Positions 45,301 to 54,172 of a stretch of 64,000 bases of DNA are shown in pieces (position 1 is the stretch's first letter; every line of letters begins with the position of its first letter). A program made the position numbers and the translations under genes. Source of the DNA: Pantoea sp. 18069 (GTDB lineage: Bacteria; Pseudomonadota; Gammaproteobacteria; Burkholderiales; Burkholderiaceae_C); assembly GCF_902706035.1 (NCBI RefSeq), contig NZ_CACSJA010000008.1:102953-166952 (forward strand). The letters are read 5' to 3'. The notes beneath the pieces are model-generated. The model made no database searches. It was not told where the DNA came from and saw only the letters and a program-made list of their open reading frames with translations.

Positions 45301-48300
45301 GCCCAGACATACCAAGCGGCCGCAATCTCTGCGCTGAACGATACCGGCCCCCCATAGCTCTCGGCCATCTGACTGGCCTGCGCCTGGTCGGCGGTCTTGC
45401 CAGCCCACACCTCGGTGCGCGCATGGCCATGGCCCTGGGTATAAATCGGCGTATCCCAGGACACCATCACCGTGCTGAAGGCGCCCTCGGCCTTGAGCCC
45501 AACAACCGCAGGCGGCGGCGTCAGGTCCGGCTGCTGCACCTGCTCGAAGCTGTCGCCCAGGTTCGCCGCAAAGCGCACCACGCCGTTGGCCAACTGGCCC
45601 GCGGTGTCGATCGCGCGGCAGCCAAAGGTCCACAGACCGGCCTGGGGCCGCGTGGTCTCGAACTGCGCGCGGTAGACGTCGCCGGCTTCGCCCAGGGGCT
45701 GCATTTCGTCCCAGTCGGCCACGCTCAGCTGCACATCACCAGGCGCATACCGGATCTGCACGCCGGCAAACGCTGGCGGGCGATCGCCGACGTACTGCCA
45801 TGCAAACCGGCGCAGGCCACCGGCCACGCTCTGCACCACGAAATCATCGACATTGCGCGGCGGCAGCTGGGTCATGCTGGTGATGTAAAGCACCGTGGCC
45901 GACTGCCCCACCAGGCCCGACGCGTTGAACGGGCGCACCTCGACCAGCCACTCGCCCGCGCCATCGATGCGGAACTCGGCACGGCTGCCCACGGCGTTGC
46001 CGTCGACCATCCGCAGCTCGGAGCCGTCGCGCCCAGCCCACACCTGGGCATGGTCGTAGTCCCCCTCCACATCCCACACCAGGCCCAGCGAATACCACTC
46101 GGTGTCGCCCTGCACATTGACCTTCTCGGTGATGCGCAGGTTCGATACCTTTGGGCGGCCCAGCTGCGGCAGGCTCGACTGGTTTGGCGCGGGCGTGTAG
46201 GTGCCGTTGAGCACGTAATCCCAGAACTCGGGGCCTTCAGGCACGCAGGTCACCTGGGCGCCCTTCAGATCGGCTTCGGGCTGCATGCCGACTACGCGCA
46301 CGCGGTAGCCAGGTGTAGCCTTGAAGTCATAGCACCAGAGGGTGTCGTGGGCGGGGTTGTCAAGATCTGCACCGGGGAACTTCACGCCGGCGGGCCAGGC
46401 ACCGACCAGGGTGACCCATTCGGACTCGGCCTCGAGCGCCTCGACCTGAAACACGCGATAGTCGCGCGCGCCGGGCACGCGCAGGCCGACATAGGCCTGC
46501 GGCATGGGCGGCACGGGTTCGTCCAGCTGCAGCACCACCTTGCCGCCCACGCGCTCGGCGTGCATCACACGGCCGCCGAAGCCCCATTGCGTCAGGTCGT
46601 GGCTGACCGACAGCACCGACAAGCGGCGATATGCCAGGTGCTCGATGTCGGCACCGAAGTCGATGGTCTTGTACTGATACAGCGACTGGGCCAGGTGATA
46701 GCGCGCCAGCACGGCGGCGTGGGCCTCGCTGGTCACGCCCTCGCTCGTGATGCGCGCGGGGCTGAGCATCGTGGTCACGCCGGGTGCGGCCACGCGTAGC
46801 GTCTGAGTCTCCCAGTTGCGGTCACGGTCGAGGTATTGGTACTCGATGCCATCGGCAGCGTTGGCCAGGTTGTAGGCCACCGAGAACGAGCCTTTGAGCA
46901 TGTTGGCCATGTTGACCACGCCGCTCAGCGGCTGGCCGCTCGACACAAACACGGCAGTGGGCCGGCTGCCATCCGTCCAGCTGAACTCGCCCATGCCGGC
47001 CAGGGCCACTTCGTCGCAGAACTGGCCCAACGACATCGAGCCAGTGATCCAGCGGTCGTAGTTGTAGCCGCGCGCCGTGCAGTGCAGCATAAAGGCCTTC
47101 AGGCCCTCGATGTCGATCTGCTCGTCTGACATGCCGAAACCGAACTGCAGTCGCGGCACCCCGTTTTCGTCGGGCGCGTACACGCCGCGCAGCGTCTGCA
47201 GCAAGATGGCACCGCAGTTGCTCAAGCCTTCGGCGCGCGTGGTCGCAGTGATCCATTCCGTGCCGTTCCAGACCGGCAGCGGCCGCGCGCGATAGGTTGC
47301 GCGCAGCGTGTCCAGGCTGCCCGATATCTGACCGGTGGCTTTGATCTTGATACCGATGCGGCCCCACTGGCTGTAGTCGGTAGTGTCGGGCTGGATGCTC
47401 TTGAGCACGTTCCAGGTGAAATTGCACGCGTCCTTGCCGTCACCCTCGTTGTAAGTCGGCTTGCCAAGGCGCACGCGCACTTCATGCTGGCCCAGCGCCA
47501 CGGACACGGTGTAGGTGCGACGCACCACATCCCTGGTCGCATTGGTCAGCGTGGTGCTCAGCGCCGGCTGCCAGGCCTCGCTGCCCACGACGCGTGTCTC
47601 AACGAACAATGGCACGCTGTTGACCAAGACATTGGCCTTGTTGTCCACGTCATACAACTGGCCCTCGATGTCCAGCTGCAGCGTCATGGTGTCGGTCGAG
47701 CTGGTGCGCGTCACCCACGCGCCATCGTTCTCGAGTTCGCCCCCGGCGATGCTGTCGACATTGCCGTACAGCGGCACGTCCTGACTGGGCATGCCCGAGA
47801 AGCCATTGAAAAACGCAGACACTTCCTCAAAACTGGTGATCGGCGTATCGCCAATCGCCAAATCAGAGACGCTGTGCACATTGATGCCGCCCAGCAGGAT
47901 AGTGCTCAGGTACTGGTTTTCACCCTCGAACCAGGTATATGAATCGCTGGCAAGATCGGGCAGTACGCGCATCTCGCCCCACAGTGTCGGCAACGGCTCA
48001 TGGGGGCGCTTTGTGTTGCGCCGGCTGCTCAGGCTGTGGACCTGGCGCGCGGCCGCAGCCTCGCCCATCTTGGGCACCTTGGGGCCCAGCACTTTGTTGA
48101 TGAGCATGGAGCCGGCAACAAAGGTTCCCATGCCGATAACAGACGCCATCGCGCCCGTACCCGCCCAAAGCGCCAGCCCAGCTCCCATGGTGAACCAGGT
48201 GAGCGCGGCCATGGCCACAAGCTGCACCACCTGCTTGCCAACCGAAGCGCGACATGCGATCAGTTGGCCATGCTTTGGCCAAGTGCGCTTCCACATCGCA

Positions 48301-48530
48301 CGCGGCACCATGGCGCCGCCGATCATTACCGTCCACGCGCCGGATTCAATGCCGGGCACATGCCGGCGCAGGAACGCCTCGAGCGTCTCGCCGGGCTGCA
48401 GGTCCGCAGGCACGTTGCGTTGACCGTCGCAGGTCAACGCATTGGGCGTGATGACCAGACGGCCACGGGAGTCCAGCAGATCGCAGGCCACACCATCCAC
48501 AGCAGCCAGCTCAGCGTGATTCATTTCCAT
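42363..48530 (-). CDS. tail tip attachment protein J (host specificity)
   Basis: This 2055-residue protein is the lambda J-type central tail protein that forms the tip and contacts the receptor. Near the N terminus are a hydrophobic hairpin (GLALWAGTGAMASVIGMGTFVAG) and NTKRPHEPLPTLWGEMRV. The middle has J-type and fibronectin-like segments (PRNVDDFVVQSV and PPPAVVGLKAEGAFSTVMVSWDTP), and the C-terminal third is a coiled coil and collagen-like scaffold with NGQLQLKATT repeats. A 114-residue unit is tandemly duplicated at about 1441-1660 (DNA 43549-44207). The C-terminal ~200 residues are AT-richer in DNA, again a sign of host-range exchange. Confidence 0.92.
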   Translation of the reverse strand: MEMNHAELAAVDGVACDLLDSRGRLVITPNALTCDGQRNVPADLQPGETLEAFLRRHVPGIESGAWTVMIGGAMVPRAMWKRTWPKHGQLIACRASVGKQVVQLVAMAALTWFTMGAGLALWAGTGAMASVIGMGTFVAGSMLINKVLGPKVPKMGEAAAARQVHSLSSRRNTKRPHEPLPTLWGEMRVLPDLASDSYTWFEGENQYLSTILLGGINVHSVSDLAIGDTPITSFEEVSAFFNGFSGMPSQDVPLYGNVDSIAGGELENDGAWVTRTSSTDTMTLQLDIEGQLYDVDNKANVLVNSVPLFVETRVVGSEAWQPALSTTLTNATRDVVRRTYTVSVALGQHEVRVRLGKPTYNEGDGKDACNFTWNVLKSIQPDTTDYSQWGRIGIKIKATGQISGSLDTLRATYRARPLPVWNGTEWITATTRAEGLSNCGAILLQTLRGVYAPDENGVPRLQFGFGMSDEQIDIEGLKAFMLHCTARGYNYDRWITGSMSLGQFCDEVALAGMGEFSWTDGSRPTAVFVSSGQPLSGVVNMANMLKGSFSVAYNLANAADGIEYQYLDRDRNWETQTLRVAAPGVTTMLSPARITSEGVTSEAHAAVLARYHLAQSLYQYKTIDFGADIEHLAYRRLSVLSVSHDLTQWGFGGRVMHAERVGGKVVLQLDEPVPPMPQAYVGLRVPGARDYRVFQVEALEAESEWVTLVGAWPAGVKFPGADLDNPAHDTLWCYDFKATPGYRVRVVGMQPEADLKGAQVTCVPEGPEFWDYVLNGTYTPAPNQSSLPQLGRPKVSNLRITEKVNVQGDTEWYSLGLVWDVEGDYDHAQVWAGRDGSELRMVDGNAVGSRAEFRIDGAGEWLVEVRPFNASGLVGQSATVLYITSMTQLPPRNVDDFVVQSVAGGLRRFAWQYVGDRPPAFAGVQIRYAPGDVQLSVADWDEMQPLGEAGDVYRAQFETTRPQAGLWTFGCRAIDTAGQLANGVVRFAANLGDSFEQVQQPDLTPPPAVVGLKAEGAFSTVMVSWDTPIYTQGHGHARTEVWAGKTADQAQASQMAESYGGPVSFSAEIAAAWYVWARNVTADGVSGAFVGPVTAETGADIEGLREVLDGQIDRDLFAPIVLDRLDMIDRIDQDGGPLGKSLLDAAVHQDALNQQVRGNMDDMAKGLLEAALAADAALERITDAGVYVDPTTGQVKIYGLDVTNGQVTNLQVLLDALNGQLQLKATTAYVDGKIAEAVLSPADLLLYEGLDARMIEVVQQLDSINGTLSSKASALELQQALVRLTTAEANLDALNGQIALRVTRAEYEADQGGIQERLGSAELTLSVLDVPAITATVTAVNRNEREAQKTAEALLRDILTGEANRIQAADALGFARTQLSAAIQEGLAAEAQQRLELAVVVGAQTSALEREESVRAQADLAEALARLQLAARVDSNQQSLSAQITQESQTRATAISAEAAQRQQLAATVSGNQTAALGAAQAASDAAGAKGKVLYQNAAPAAADRLPQNLWIDTTGGANTPKRWNGTAWVAVTDKVATDAVAAAAAAAQSAAEAKAQITQESQTRATAISAEAAQRQQLAATVSGNQTAALGAAQAASDAAGAKGKVLYQNAAPAAADRLPQNLWIDTTGGANTPKRWNGTAWVAVTDKVATDAVAAAAAAQQTATAATAAVEQEAIVRANADGHLGALYTVRMQLSQGGRQVVGGFAISGTSSATAGPLIDFGVMANSFWIAAPNGSAASSVKPFMVQTTAQTINGVVVPAGVYMDAVYINNVTALWGRFGSLVADTIQATAISASQLTAGNGVIGGTLKSANYVAGSSGWTLRPDGVAEFSGVIVRGTIYATAGVIGGITVRGDTLTTGAFTGWGWPGGTGGGMAIGPNGILLGNPNTGRYFLVQSDGRIEMPGFTVINGNATFSGNLSGASGSFSGVLTASKVVTTGNIADSAVTVPLFIESANGDGVSATVSVDSPAAILITVSYSLGNTDLGILRRNGATIRSLGATWNNQTRNPITLIVNASAGSHTFDIVRHPLRAPDSSDPLENPRALSWTIIACKK
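43549..44207 (-). repeat. tandem duplication inside the J gene (342-bp period)
   Basis: Two copies, 43549-43865 and 43891-44207, are nearly identical, with only a few differences near one end. The reading frame is kept, giving two copies of a segment that includes YQNAAPAAADRLPQNLW and WNGTAWVAVTD. Confidence 0.95.
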
Positions 48531-48913
48531 CGATAGAACCCTTCAAGCGTCAGCCCGGTGGCCGACAGATCCTGCATCCGGTGCAACACGCTTGCACCCA
48601 GCAAGGCAGTCGTGTGCAGCACGTATGGCGTGAAATTGAGAAAGAAGTAGGTGCCGATGTGGCCCGCCTGCGCAGCGCCGATTTCGCGCATCAGTACCGC
48701 ATCGCCGTCCATCGGGTTGATGACCGGGTCGGCCAACTGCACGCTGTAGGCGGCGATCGCCGCGTCCTGCTCAGCCGGGCGCAGCGGCCGCGGACGCTTG
48801 CCCGGAAGCAGCACCTCGCGCCCGAAAAGCTCGCGCTGCACCAGCAGGGCCAGGTCGGCGCAATCCATGTGCCGCGCGTCGTAGGGGATGCCAATGAAGC
48901 GATCGACGTTCAT
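48521..48913 (-). CDS. NlpC/P60-like tail assembly peptidase
   Basis: A 130-residue protein starting at ATG 48913, overlapping the upstream stop. The NlpC/P60 signature is MDCADLALLVQRELFG with the catalytic Cys near residue 18, and the His of AGHIGTYFFLN. Such K-like tail proteins process or are part of the tail tip and may open peptidoglycan on entry. It overlaps the J gene by 10 bp. Confidence 0.78.
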   Translation of the reverse strand: MNVDRFIGIPYDARHMDCADLALLVQRELFGREVLLPGKRPRPLRPAEQDAAIAAYSVQLADPVINPMDGDAVLMREIGAAQAGHIGTYFFLNFTPYVLHTTALLGASVLHRMQDLSATGLTLEGFYRWK

Positions 48914-49374
48914 GGGGAGATCCCCGGCAGCGTGAACTGATTCGCAACTTGCTTGCATGCGGACTGGCGCATGAGCGCGTCAACGCCGCAGGTCGCCTGC
49001 GCCGTGGCGCCGTTCACGGTCACGCCGGTCATCGGCAGCCAAAAAACATGTTCATGCACATCAGGCGTGTCACGCGCAACGATGATCAGGCGCGCCATGG
49101 TGGCCGTGCCGGGCAGCAAGCGCTCGAGCTCGTCGCTGATGCCTCGCCCCACGTTGTCCATGACCAACTTCATGCGCGGCGCGCTGCCACTCTGGTCCTC
49201 GGGCAGGGTGAAGCCAAACGGCAAGCCGATGTAATCCAACCCCTGGCTCACGAAGTCCTGCACGTCGTTGCAGATGCGCATGGGGCCGGAGAAACTGGGA
49301 TTGGTGACCTCCAGCAGCTCGACATGGCCGACGTCGTTGGTGATGCGCTGATTGCGCTCTTGAAACAGCGTCAT
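48910..49374 (-). CDS. phage tail protein (DUF1833-like)
   Basis: The 154-residue protein begins MTLFQERNQRITNDVGHVELLEVTNPSFSG, the typical start of the DUF1833-type minor tail proteins found between tape measure and NlpC genes. It is largely beta, with EHVFWLPMTGVTVNGATAQA. Probably an L-like tail tip component. Stops and starts overlap with both neighbours. Confidence 0.75.
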   Translation of the reverse strand: MTLFQERNQRITNDVGHVELLEVTNPSFSGPMRICNDVQDFVSQGLDYIGLPFGFTLPEDQSGSAPRMKLVMDNVGRGISDELERLLPGTATMARLIIVARDTPDVHEHVFWLPMTGVTVNGATAQATCGVDALMRQSACKQVANQFTLPGISP

Positions 49375-49727
49375 CGCAGGTACTCCAGGGTGACTTGCCG
49401 GCGCGCCCTGGCGTACTTCCCAGCCATCGGTTCCAGCTTGCCAATGTGACCATCCTTGAAGCGCATGGAACGCATCTGGCCGGTGCGCACATCTTTCACA
49501 TCGAAGAACCCAATTCGCTCAATGGTTTCGAAATACCATTTCTCGAATTCCAACGTATCAGCGGTGCTCTTGAAGAAGAGGACGGCAGCGACTTCGGCCA
49601 CAACCCGATACTGAGTGACGCGCATCTTCGCCAGGCCTTTTTCCACCGGAGACCTCTCAACGCCGGACTCATATTCCAAACCGGCACCGCTGAGCAAAAT
49701 CTTCACGTAGCTTGGTAGTGCTGCCAT
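49371..49727 (-). CDS. phage minor tail protein
   Basis: The 118-residue protein follows the tape measure gene directly. It is beta-rich with an RVTQYRVVAEVAAVLFF strand pair and EFEKWYFETIERIGFFDV. Position corresponds to M-like minor tail proteins of lambda, which join tape measure and tip. No motif beyond that. Confidence 0.65.
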   Translation of the reverse strand: MAALPSYVKILLSGAGLEYESGVERSPVEKGLAKMRVTQYRVVAEVAAVLFFKSTADTLEFEKWYFETIERIGFFDVKDVRTGQMRSMRFKDGHIGKLEPMAGKYARARRQVTLEYLR

Positions 49728-52409
49728 TTACATTCCCATCTGCGCCCTTTGGCGCATAGCCTGTCCGTTGACGCCGTAATCGCCTGCGATTTGTCCGGCC
49801 ACCGTCTCGACCGCTTTATTGACAAAGAAGTCGAAAATCTCTTCTCCGCCCGCACCTCGCCTGGTGGTGTGCTCAACTTCAGCGCCCACGTTGTTGTGAA
49901 TATTGATGACTGGCGACCCTCGGCCCGAGCCATCAGATGCACGGGAGATGGCGGGGGTCGCACCCACAACGCCACCAGAGGAAAAGCCATTGCGAAGTGA
50001 TCGCCGCAGAGTTTCGAAAGCAGTCGGCCCGCCAAGGGCGCGCATGTCCTCCTGAGACAGCACCCCTTCGCCTTTGTGAACGAGGCCGCCCGGCTCATAT
50101 TTGCCGCCTGGTCCGGTGAAACCACCCCAGGAAAAATCTGGCAGCGCCGTACCAGAGACGTTCCCCCAGCCACTCACACCCGAAGTCACCGCGCCCGATG
50201 GCTGTACGCCAGCACCTGACAAAGCACCAAATGCGCTACTGAGAAACGACACTGCCGCCGCCCGGATCTGGATGCGGATAAGGTCGCTGATGATGCTGTT
50301 GGCTAAGCTCTTGAAGTCGGCCTTGCCAGTCATGGCAAACGACACCAGAGCATCCTCCATCCCCTGGAATGACGAGGTCGCCAGCGATTCAGCCTGCGCG
50401 AAAAGATTGGACGATTGGTCGGCGTAACTTGCCAGCGCACTTTGTGCGCCCAGGCGCCAGTCTCCCTGCCGGGCCTGCAGCTGGTCGTAGTAGTCGGTGA
50501 AAGAGGTGAGCGCCTTGCCCTTGAACTCCTCGATGCGGAGCAACTCGTCGTCGTATTGCTTCTGCGCACCCTCGCCCCAGTTCCCCGAGAACTGCGCAGT
50601 GCGCCGGGCGTCTTCCAGCCGGCGCACATCGGCGCCGTACTTGTCGTTGATCTGGTTGGCGCCGGCAAGACGCTCCTGCTCGGCACGCCCCATCCCCATC
50701 GCATCAAGAGCCCGCTGGTACTGCTGCACCGTGTCGTTCAATTCGCGCTGGGCCGCAATCTGCGACAGCGTGGCAGCGTTATCCTGCTGCCGCTGGGAGG
50801 TGGTGCGCTCCATCGCCAGCAACTCTTTGTCGAGGCCGGCATCAACCCGCAGCGCGGCGATCTTGGCCTTGTTCGCCAGAACCTGGCGGTCGCGGTCAAG
50901 CGCCTCCTTCGCACCGAGCCGTTGTGCCTGCAGACGTTCGTTCTCTTCCTGCAAAGCCTTTTCCTGGGCGGTACTGACAAGGTCAATAAATGAAAGCTTC
51001 GCCGCGTAGTATTCGCTTTCATCTACGAGGCCAGCGCGGCGCGTAGCTTCAAGAAGCTTCTCGGATGCTCCGTAGATCTTGGCGATCTCCGCGAACTTCG
51101 CGCGCACGGCCTCTATGTCATAGCGCGCCTGGGCGGCGGCTTCTTGAGCTGCCTTCTGCGCACCGCCCTTGTCGCCATCCTTGAGATTGACCACACCGGG
51201 GGCCTGCAGCTTCAGATCAGGAGCCATGACCGTAGATGCCGTGGGCGCCGCGATCTCGGCAAAATCTTTGAGCGCCTGGGATGCCGCAGCGGACTTGCCC
51301 TGGACCTCGGTGATTTTCGTGCGGACGTTGTCCAGCATGCGTTGGGTGTTCTTGTCGTCAGGATTCCTGCTCAATGCTTCCTGGAATCGCTCGGCCTTCG
51401 ACACCAACTGGGTCAACTGGTGCGAGTAGCTGTCGGCTCCAGCCTTCAGCTTTCCAAACTCATCTGTCCCCATTACGACAGACAGCTTGTTCTTGGTATT
51501 GATGAAGGTCACCAGGTTGGCAGTGCCTCGAATCACTGCCGTGGATAGATCGACCATCCACCCAATCAAGGTCTGAAATGCAGCGCGGGTGCCTTCGCTT
51601 GCCAATGCAGAATTCAGGCCTTCGACACTGACTTTCATCTGCGCCATGCTCCCGCTGTCGCCCGTCAGAAGCCCATTGATGGTGTTCTGCAGCGCCTTCA
51701 GCGCGCCGCCGAAGGTGTCACGCGCCGCCGCTGCCGCACCTTCATAGGTCTCGTTGAGAGAGTCGAGCACCATCTGCTGCGCTTCGGCTATGCGCCCTGT
51801 GCGCTCAAGCTCCCGTGCAAGCTCAATTTGCGACTCGGAGAATTTGAATCCCTGCTTCTGCAGTGAGGCCATGCCCACGCTTGGCACGTCGAGGGCACGT
51901 CCCATGATCTCGGCAGAGGCCTTGATCTCGGAGCCGGTGCGCGCCGAGTGGTCCGCAGCTACTTGCAAGGCCGCCGGAAACTTGTCACCCACGATATTGG
52001 TGAATGCCGACAGCACCGTTTGCGCTTGGGTGATCTCGCCAGCAGAAATGCCCAGCGTGTCCTGCATGCTGTCGGCCATCTCATTGAGCCGATTCTGGCT
52101 AAAGCCCGCAGCATTCCCAGTCGACTTGAGCACAGCGGCCAGTTGGGCTTGCTCCTGCCCCGCCGCCTTGGTCTCGGCGATGAACTTTTGGAACACGGCA
52201 CCCACCGTGATGCCCGCAAAGATGCCGCCGATGACGCTGCCAATCTTGTTCCACGCCTCTTCCGATTCCTTGGCTGCTTTGCGCTGCGCTGCGGAAATCT
52301 GCTTTGCCTTCTGGCCGGCAGTGCGCGCGGCACGGTCCATGCCGGACTCAAAACCACCAATCTTGGCGATCAGGTCGAGCGTGAGCGTGCCAAGGGAACG
52401 TGATGCCAT
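49728..52409 (-). CDS. tail length tape measure protein
   Basis: This 893-residue protein is the lambda H type. It begins MASRSLGTLTLDLIAKIGGFESGMDRAAR, the usual tape measure start, followed by coiled coils, the segment ALVKAL-like LAAVLKSTGNAAGFS, AETLS-type helices, GALKALQNTINGLLTGD and a Gly-rich C terminus. Length sets the tail length (roughly 130 nm at 0.15 nm per residue). A terminator-like hairpin lies just upstream of its start, so its expression may depend on read-through. Confidence 0.92.
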   Translation of the reverse strand: MASRSLGTLTLDLIAKIGGFESGMDRAARTAGQKAKQISAAQRKAAKESEEAWNKIGSVIGGIFAGITVGAVFQKFIAETKAAGQEQAQLAAVLKSTGNAAGFSQNRLNEMADSMQDTLGISAGEITQAQTVLSAFTNIVGDKFPAALQVAADHSARTGSEIKASAEIMGRALDVPSVGMASLQKQGFKFSESQIELARELERTGRIAEAQQMVLDSLNETYEGAAAAARDTFGGALKALQNTINGLLTGDSGSMAQMKVSVEGLNSALASEGTRAAFQTLIGWMVDLSTAVIRGTANLVTFINTKNKLSVVMGTDEFGKLKAGADSYSHQLTQLVSKAERFQEALSRNPDDKNTQRMLDNVRTKITEVQGKSAAASQALKDFAEIAAPTASTVMAPDLKLQAPGVVNLKDGDKGGAQKAAQEAAAQARYDIEAVRAKFAEIAKIYGASEKLLEATRRAGLVDESEYYAAKLSFIDLVSTAQEKALQEENERLQAQRLGAKEALDRDRQVLANKAKIAALRVDAGLDKELLAMERTTSQRQQDNAATLSQIAAQRELNDTVQQYQRALDAMGMGRAEQERLAGANQINDKYGADVRRLEDARRTAQFSGNWGEGAQKQYDDELLRIEEFKGKALTSFTDYYDQLQARQGDWRLGAQSALASYADQSSNLFAQAESLATSSFQGMEDALVSFAMTGKADFKSLANSIISDLIRIQIRAAAVSFLSSAFGALSGAGVQPSGAVTSGVSGWGNVSGTALPDFSWGGFTGPGGKYEPGGLVHKGEGVLSQEDMRALGGPTAFETLRRSLRNGFSSGGVVGATPAISRASDGSGRGSPVINIHNNVGAEVEHTTRRGAGGEEIFDFFVNKAVETVAGQIAGDYGVNGQAMRQRAQMGM

Positions 52410-52424
52410 TTTTCAATCGCCCAT

Positions 52425-52447
52425 AAAAAAAGCCCACCGAAGTGGGC
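52425..52447 (-). terminator. terminator-like hairpin upstream of tape measure
   Basis: Minus strand: GCCCAC-TTCG-GTGGGC followed by seven Ts, ending about 15 bp before the tape measure start. Confidence 0.85.
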
Positions 52448-52484
52448 CGTGCCTTTACCGCCCCGCCAAGGCGGGAGGGGTCTG

Positions 52485-52727
52485 TTATTGCTGCTTAGCT
52501 TGCGCTCTGATCAGCTTCTCAATATTGTTTTCCATCTGGTTGAAAAAATCCCTCCGCTGCACTGCCGCCTTTTCCAGCTGCTGCACGCGATAGCCCACGT
52601 AGGGGATTACCGCGAAGGCACATGCCATGGCCGCCAGCGCGGCCTGCTGGGCCGCGCCGTTGACGAAAAACGATCCGACCAGGCAAAGCCCGCCGATGAA
52701 AGAGCCGATCAAAACAAGACTGCGCAT
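52485..52727 (-). CDS. small membrane protein
   Basis: An 80-residue protein with two hydrophobic segments at about 4-22 and 28-48, then a charged coiled tail. No family recognised. It lies in the tail operon upstream of the tape measure and just before a terminator. Confidence 0.6.
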   Translation of the reverse strand: MRSLVLIGSFIGGLCLVGSFFVNGAAQQAALAAMACAFAVIPYVGYRVQQLEKAAVQRRDFFNQMENNIEKLIRAQAKQQ

Positions 52728-52760
52728 ATCCCCTCCGTATGGAGCAGCTATGCTACCGGA

Positions 52761-52946
52761 TTAACGCCGCGGGCTGCCATCCAAGAACGTGCGGCTTGAG
52801 CTGCTATCCAGGCCCTCCGAGTCCGTCGACTCCAGCAGCATCTGCTGCAGCCTGTCGATGGTCTGCGCCTGGACCTGAATCGTTGTCGCCTGCGTGGCCA
52901 CCGTCTCGATCAGCAGCTTTTGAGAATCGTTGTCTGACGCGCTCAT
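52761..52946 (-). CDS. short coiled-coil ORF overlapping the CxxC gene
   Basis: A 61-residue frame: MSASDNDSQKLLIETVATQATTIQVQ and DRLQQMLLES show heptad-like, protein-like composition. It overlaps the CxxC gene at 52804-53007 in another phase. Either two genes overlap or one is a frameshifted extension of the other; the composition favours this frame for the shared region. Confidence 0.5.
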   Translation of the reverse strand: MSASDNDSQKLLIETVATQATTIQVQAQTIDRLQQMLLESTDSEGLDSSSSRTFLDGSPRR

Positions 52947-53007
52947 ATGCCAGTTCCTTCACTTTGTTGATCCACTCACGACGCGCGGCGCAACCGCTGC
53001 AGGTCAT
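52804..53007 (-). CDS. small CxxC phage protein
   Basis: The start at 53007 has AAGGA at six bases and overlaps the upstream stop by ATGA. The N-terminal MTCSGCAARREWINK (a zinc-ribbon-like CxxC) is common in phage genes near the tail chaperones. The C-terminal ~40 residues are Gly/Ala/Asp-rich and overlap the frame at 52761-52946, so the real protein may be shorter. Confidence 0.55.
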   Translation of the reverse strand: MTCSGCAARREWINKVKELAYERVRQRFSKAADRDGGHAGDNDSGPGADHRQAAADAAGVDGLGGPG

Positions 53008-53297
53008 GCCCATTCCTTCATGGCGCGCGCCAAGGCCGCGGCGTCTGCACCGGCTGCGCTGTCGCGCGGCGGCAGGTAGTCGGAAAAATCACCTCGGCAA
53101 CCGTTCGCACAGAACGCCGCAAGCGCGGCGCCCTGCTCTATACGCAGACCCAGATTCAGAGTTCCATGCCGCTCCCGATATTGCCGCCATAGGTCAAGTT
53201 CCTCACAGCTCAGCGCCTCTTTGGCCGCCGCGATGCTGGTGCCGCCGATGCCATTGAGCACCAACTCGCACCACACTTCGTCGTCGGCCGTCAGGCT
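53004..53297 (-). CDS. T-like extension of tail assembly chaperone, made by -1 frameshift
   Basis: The frame is open from the slippery site to 53006. It encodes about 97 residues, including WCELVLNGIGG and LSCEELDLWRQYRERHGTLNLG. A GTG at 53276 could give a 90-residue product, but the continuous frame after CCCAAAA, in the -1 phase, makes a G-T fusion of about 204 residues far more likely, as in lambda and many siphoviruses. The fused protein recruits tape measure and tail tube subunits. Confidence 0.75.
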   Translation of the reverse strand, partial: SLTADDEVWCELVLNGIGGTSIAAAKEALSCEELDLWRQYRERHGTLNLGLRIEQGAALAAFCANGCRGDFSDYLPPRDSAAGADAAALARAMKEWA

Positions 53298-53617
53298 TTT
53301 GGGGCGCTGGCTTCCTTCACTGCCTCGATCAGCGCCATGGCCAGGGAGGGCTCGAGCTGGTAGGCCTGCTCATAGCTCAACGACTCTTGCGTATCGCCCA
53401 ACAGCACGCATTCGCTGAGCATCTTGGCCGAGCGACTGCGGTCTTCGCCCAGCGAGGCAACCCGCTCAAACGTGCCAAAGCTGCGACGGCGCACCCACAC
53501 ATCGAACTTATCGATGAGATCCTTGCCGGATGCATCCTGCCGCGTCCAAGTCACGGGCATCTTGACGGGTGAAGCCTCAACGAAGCCACCCTTTTCAGTG
53601 AGTTGATGCAGGTTCAT
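53291..53617 (-). CDS. tail assembly chaperone (lambda G-like)
   Basis: A 108-residue protein from [10 protein letters not shown], overlapping the tail tube gene by 4 bp. It has a beta strand region ([26 protein letters not shown]) and a C-terminal helix with [21 protein letters not shown]. It lies between the major tail protein and tape measure, the fixed position for G. The end carries the slippery heptamer for the GT product. Confidence 0.8.
   Translation of the reverse strand: MNLHQLTEKGGFVEASPVKMPVTWTRQDASGKDLIDKFDVWVRRRSFGTFERVASLGEDRSRSAKMLSECVLLGDTQESLSYEQAYQLEPSLAMALIEAVKEASAPKA
53297..53303 (-). other. programmed -1 frameshift site
   Basis: CCCAAAA in the phase C CCA AAA, two codons before the G stop. 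The -1 frame continues for 97 codons. This is the X XXY YYZ form used in phage G-GT genes. Confidence 0.8.
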
Positions 53618-54108
53618 GTCTTGGGCACCCACGAAGAACCGCCGCTGCGCTGGATGCTAGCCTGGGTGGTCACCACGGCGTTGCCCGCGAAATCGAACGG
53701 GAAGTCCGAAACATAACCTTCGAAAACAAACCAGGTGCGGGTAGCGGGCAGGACCAGCTCAGCCCCGCCGACTGCCACCGTGGGCGGGATGTTCACACCA
53801 TCGCTCCAGCCGATGGCCCACTTGATCACCGAGTCGTCATCGGACTCGCTCAATTCATGCAGGCGCAGATGGCTCTCGTTGCGCGGGTCGGCATTGATCG
53901 TCAGGCTGGCCTGACCGGGGGTGCGAAGTCCCCGCTTGTAGGTCCGGCCAGCGACCTCTTCCAGACAGGTGTCCTCGATCTGTTCAGCGGGCGCGCCGCC
54001 GGGGTTGAATGCAGTGACGCACTCGATGTTCAGCACTTCAAAAGTGCCAGGCGCGCCATCTGCCGGGACCAGCGCGTAAACCTGCGTGCCTTGGGTGAGC
54101 ATGCTCAT
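53614..54108 (-). CDS. major tail tube protein
   Basis: This 164-residue protein matches the phage tail tube family: [51 protein letters not shown], and [22 protein letters not shown] near the end. It stacks in rings to form the tail tube (lambda V role). It overlaps the chaperone gene and is expected to be highly expressed. Confidence 0.88.
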   Translation of the reverse strand: MSMLTQGTQVYALVPADGAPGTFEVLNIECVTAFNPGGAPAEQIEDTCLEEVAGRTYKRGLRTPGQASLTINADPRNESHLRLHELSESDDDSVIKWAIGWSDGVNIPPTVAVGGAELVLPATRTWFVFEGYVSDFPFDFAGNAVVTTQASIQRSGGSSWVPKT

Positions 54109-54172
54109 GGTGCTTGCCTTTCAAAAACAAAAATGCCACCTCAAGGGGCGGCGGTTGCGTTGCTGACGATGG

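Noticed and set aside
43476..46799. 1107-residue rightward ORF
   Set aside because: Antisense shadow of the J gene; Arg/Leu/His-rich composition with no domain pattern.
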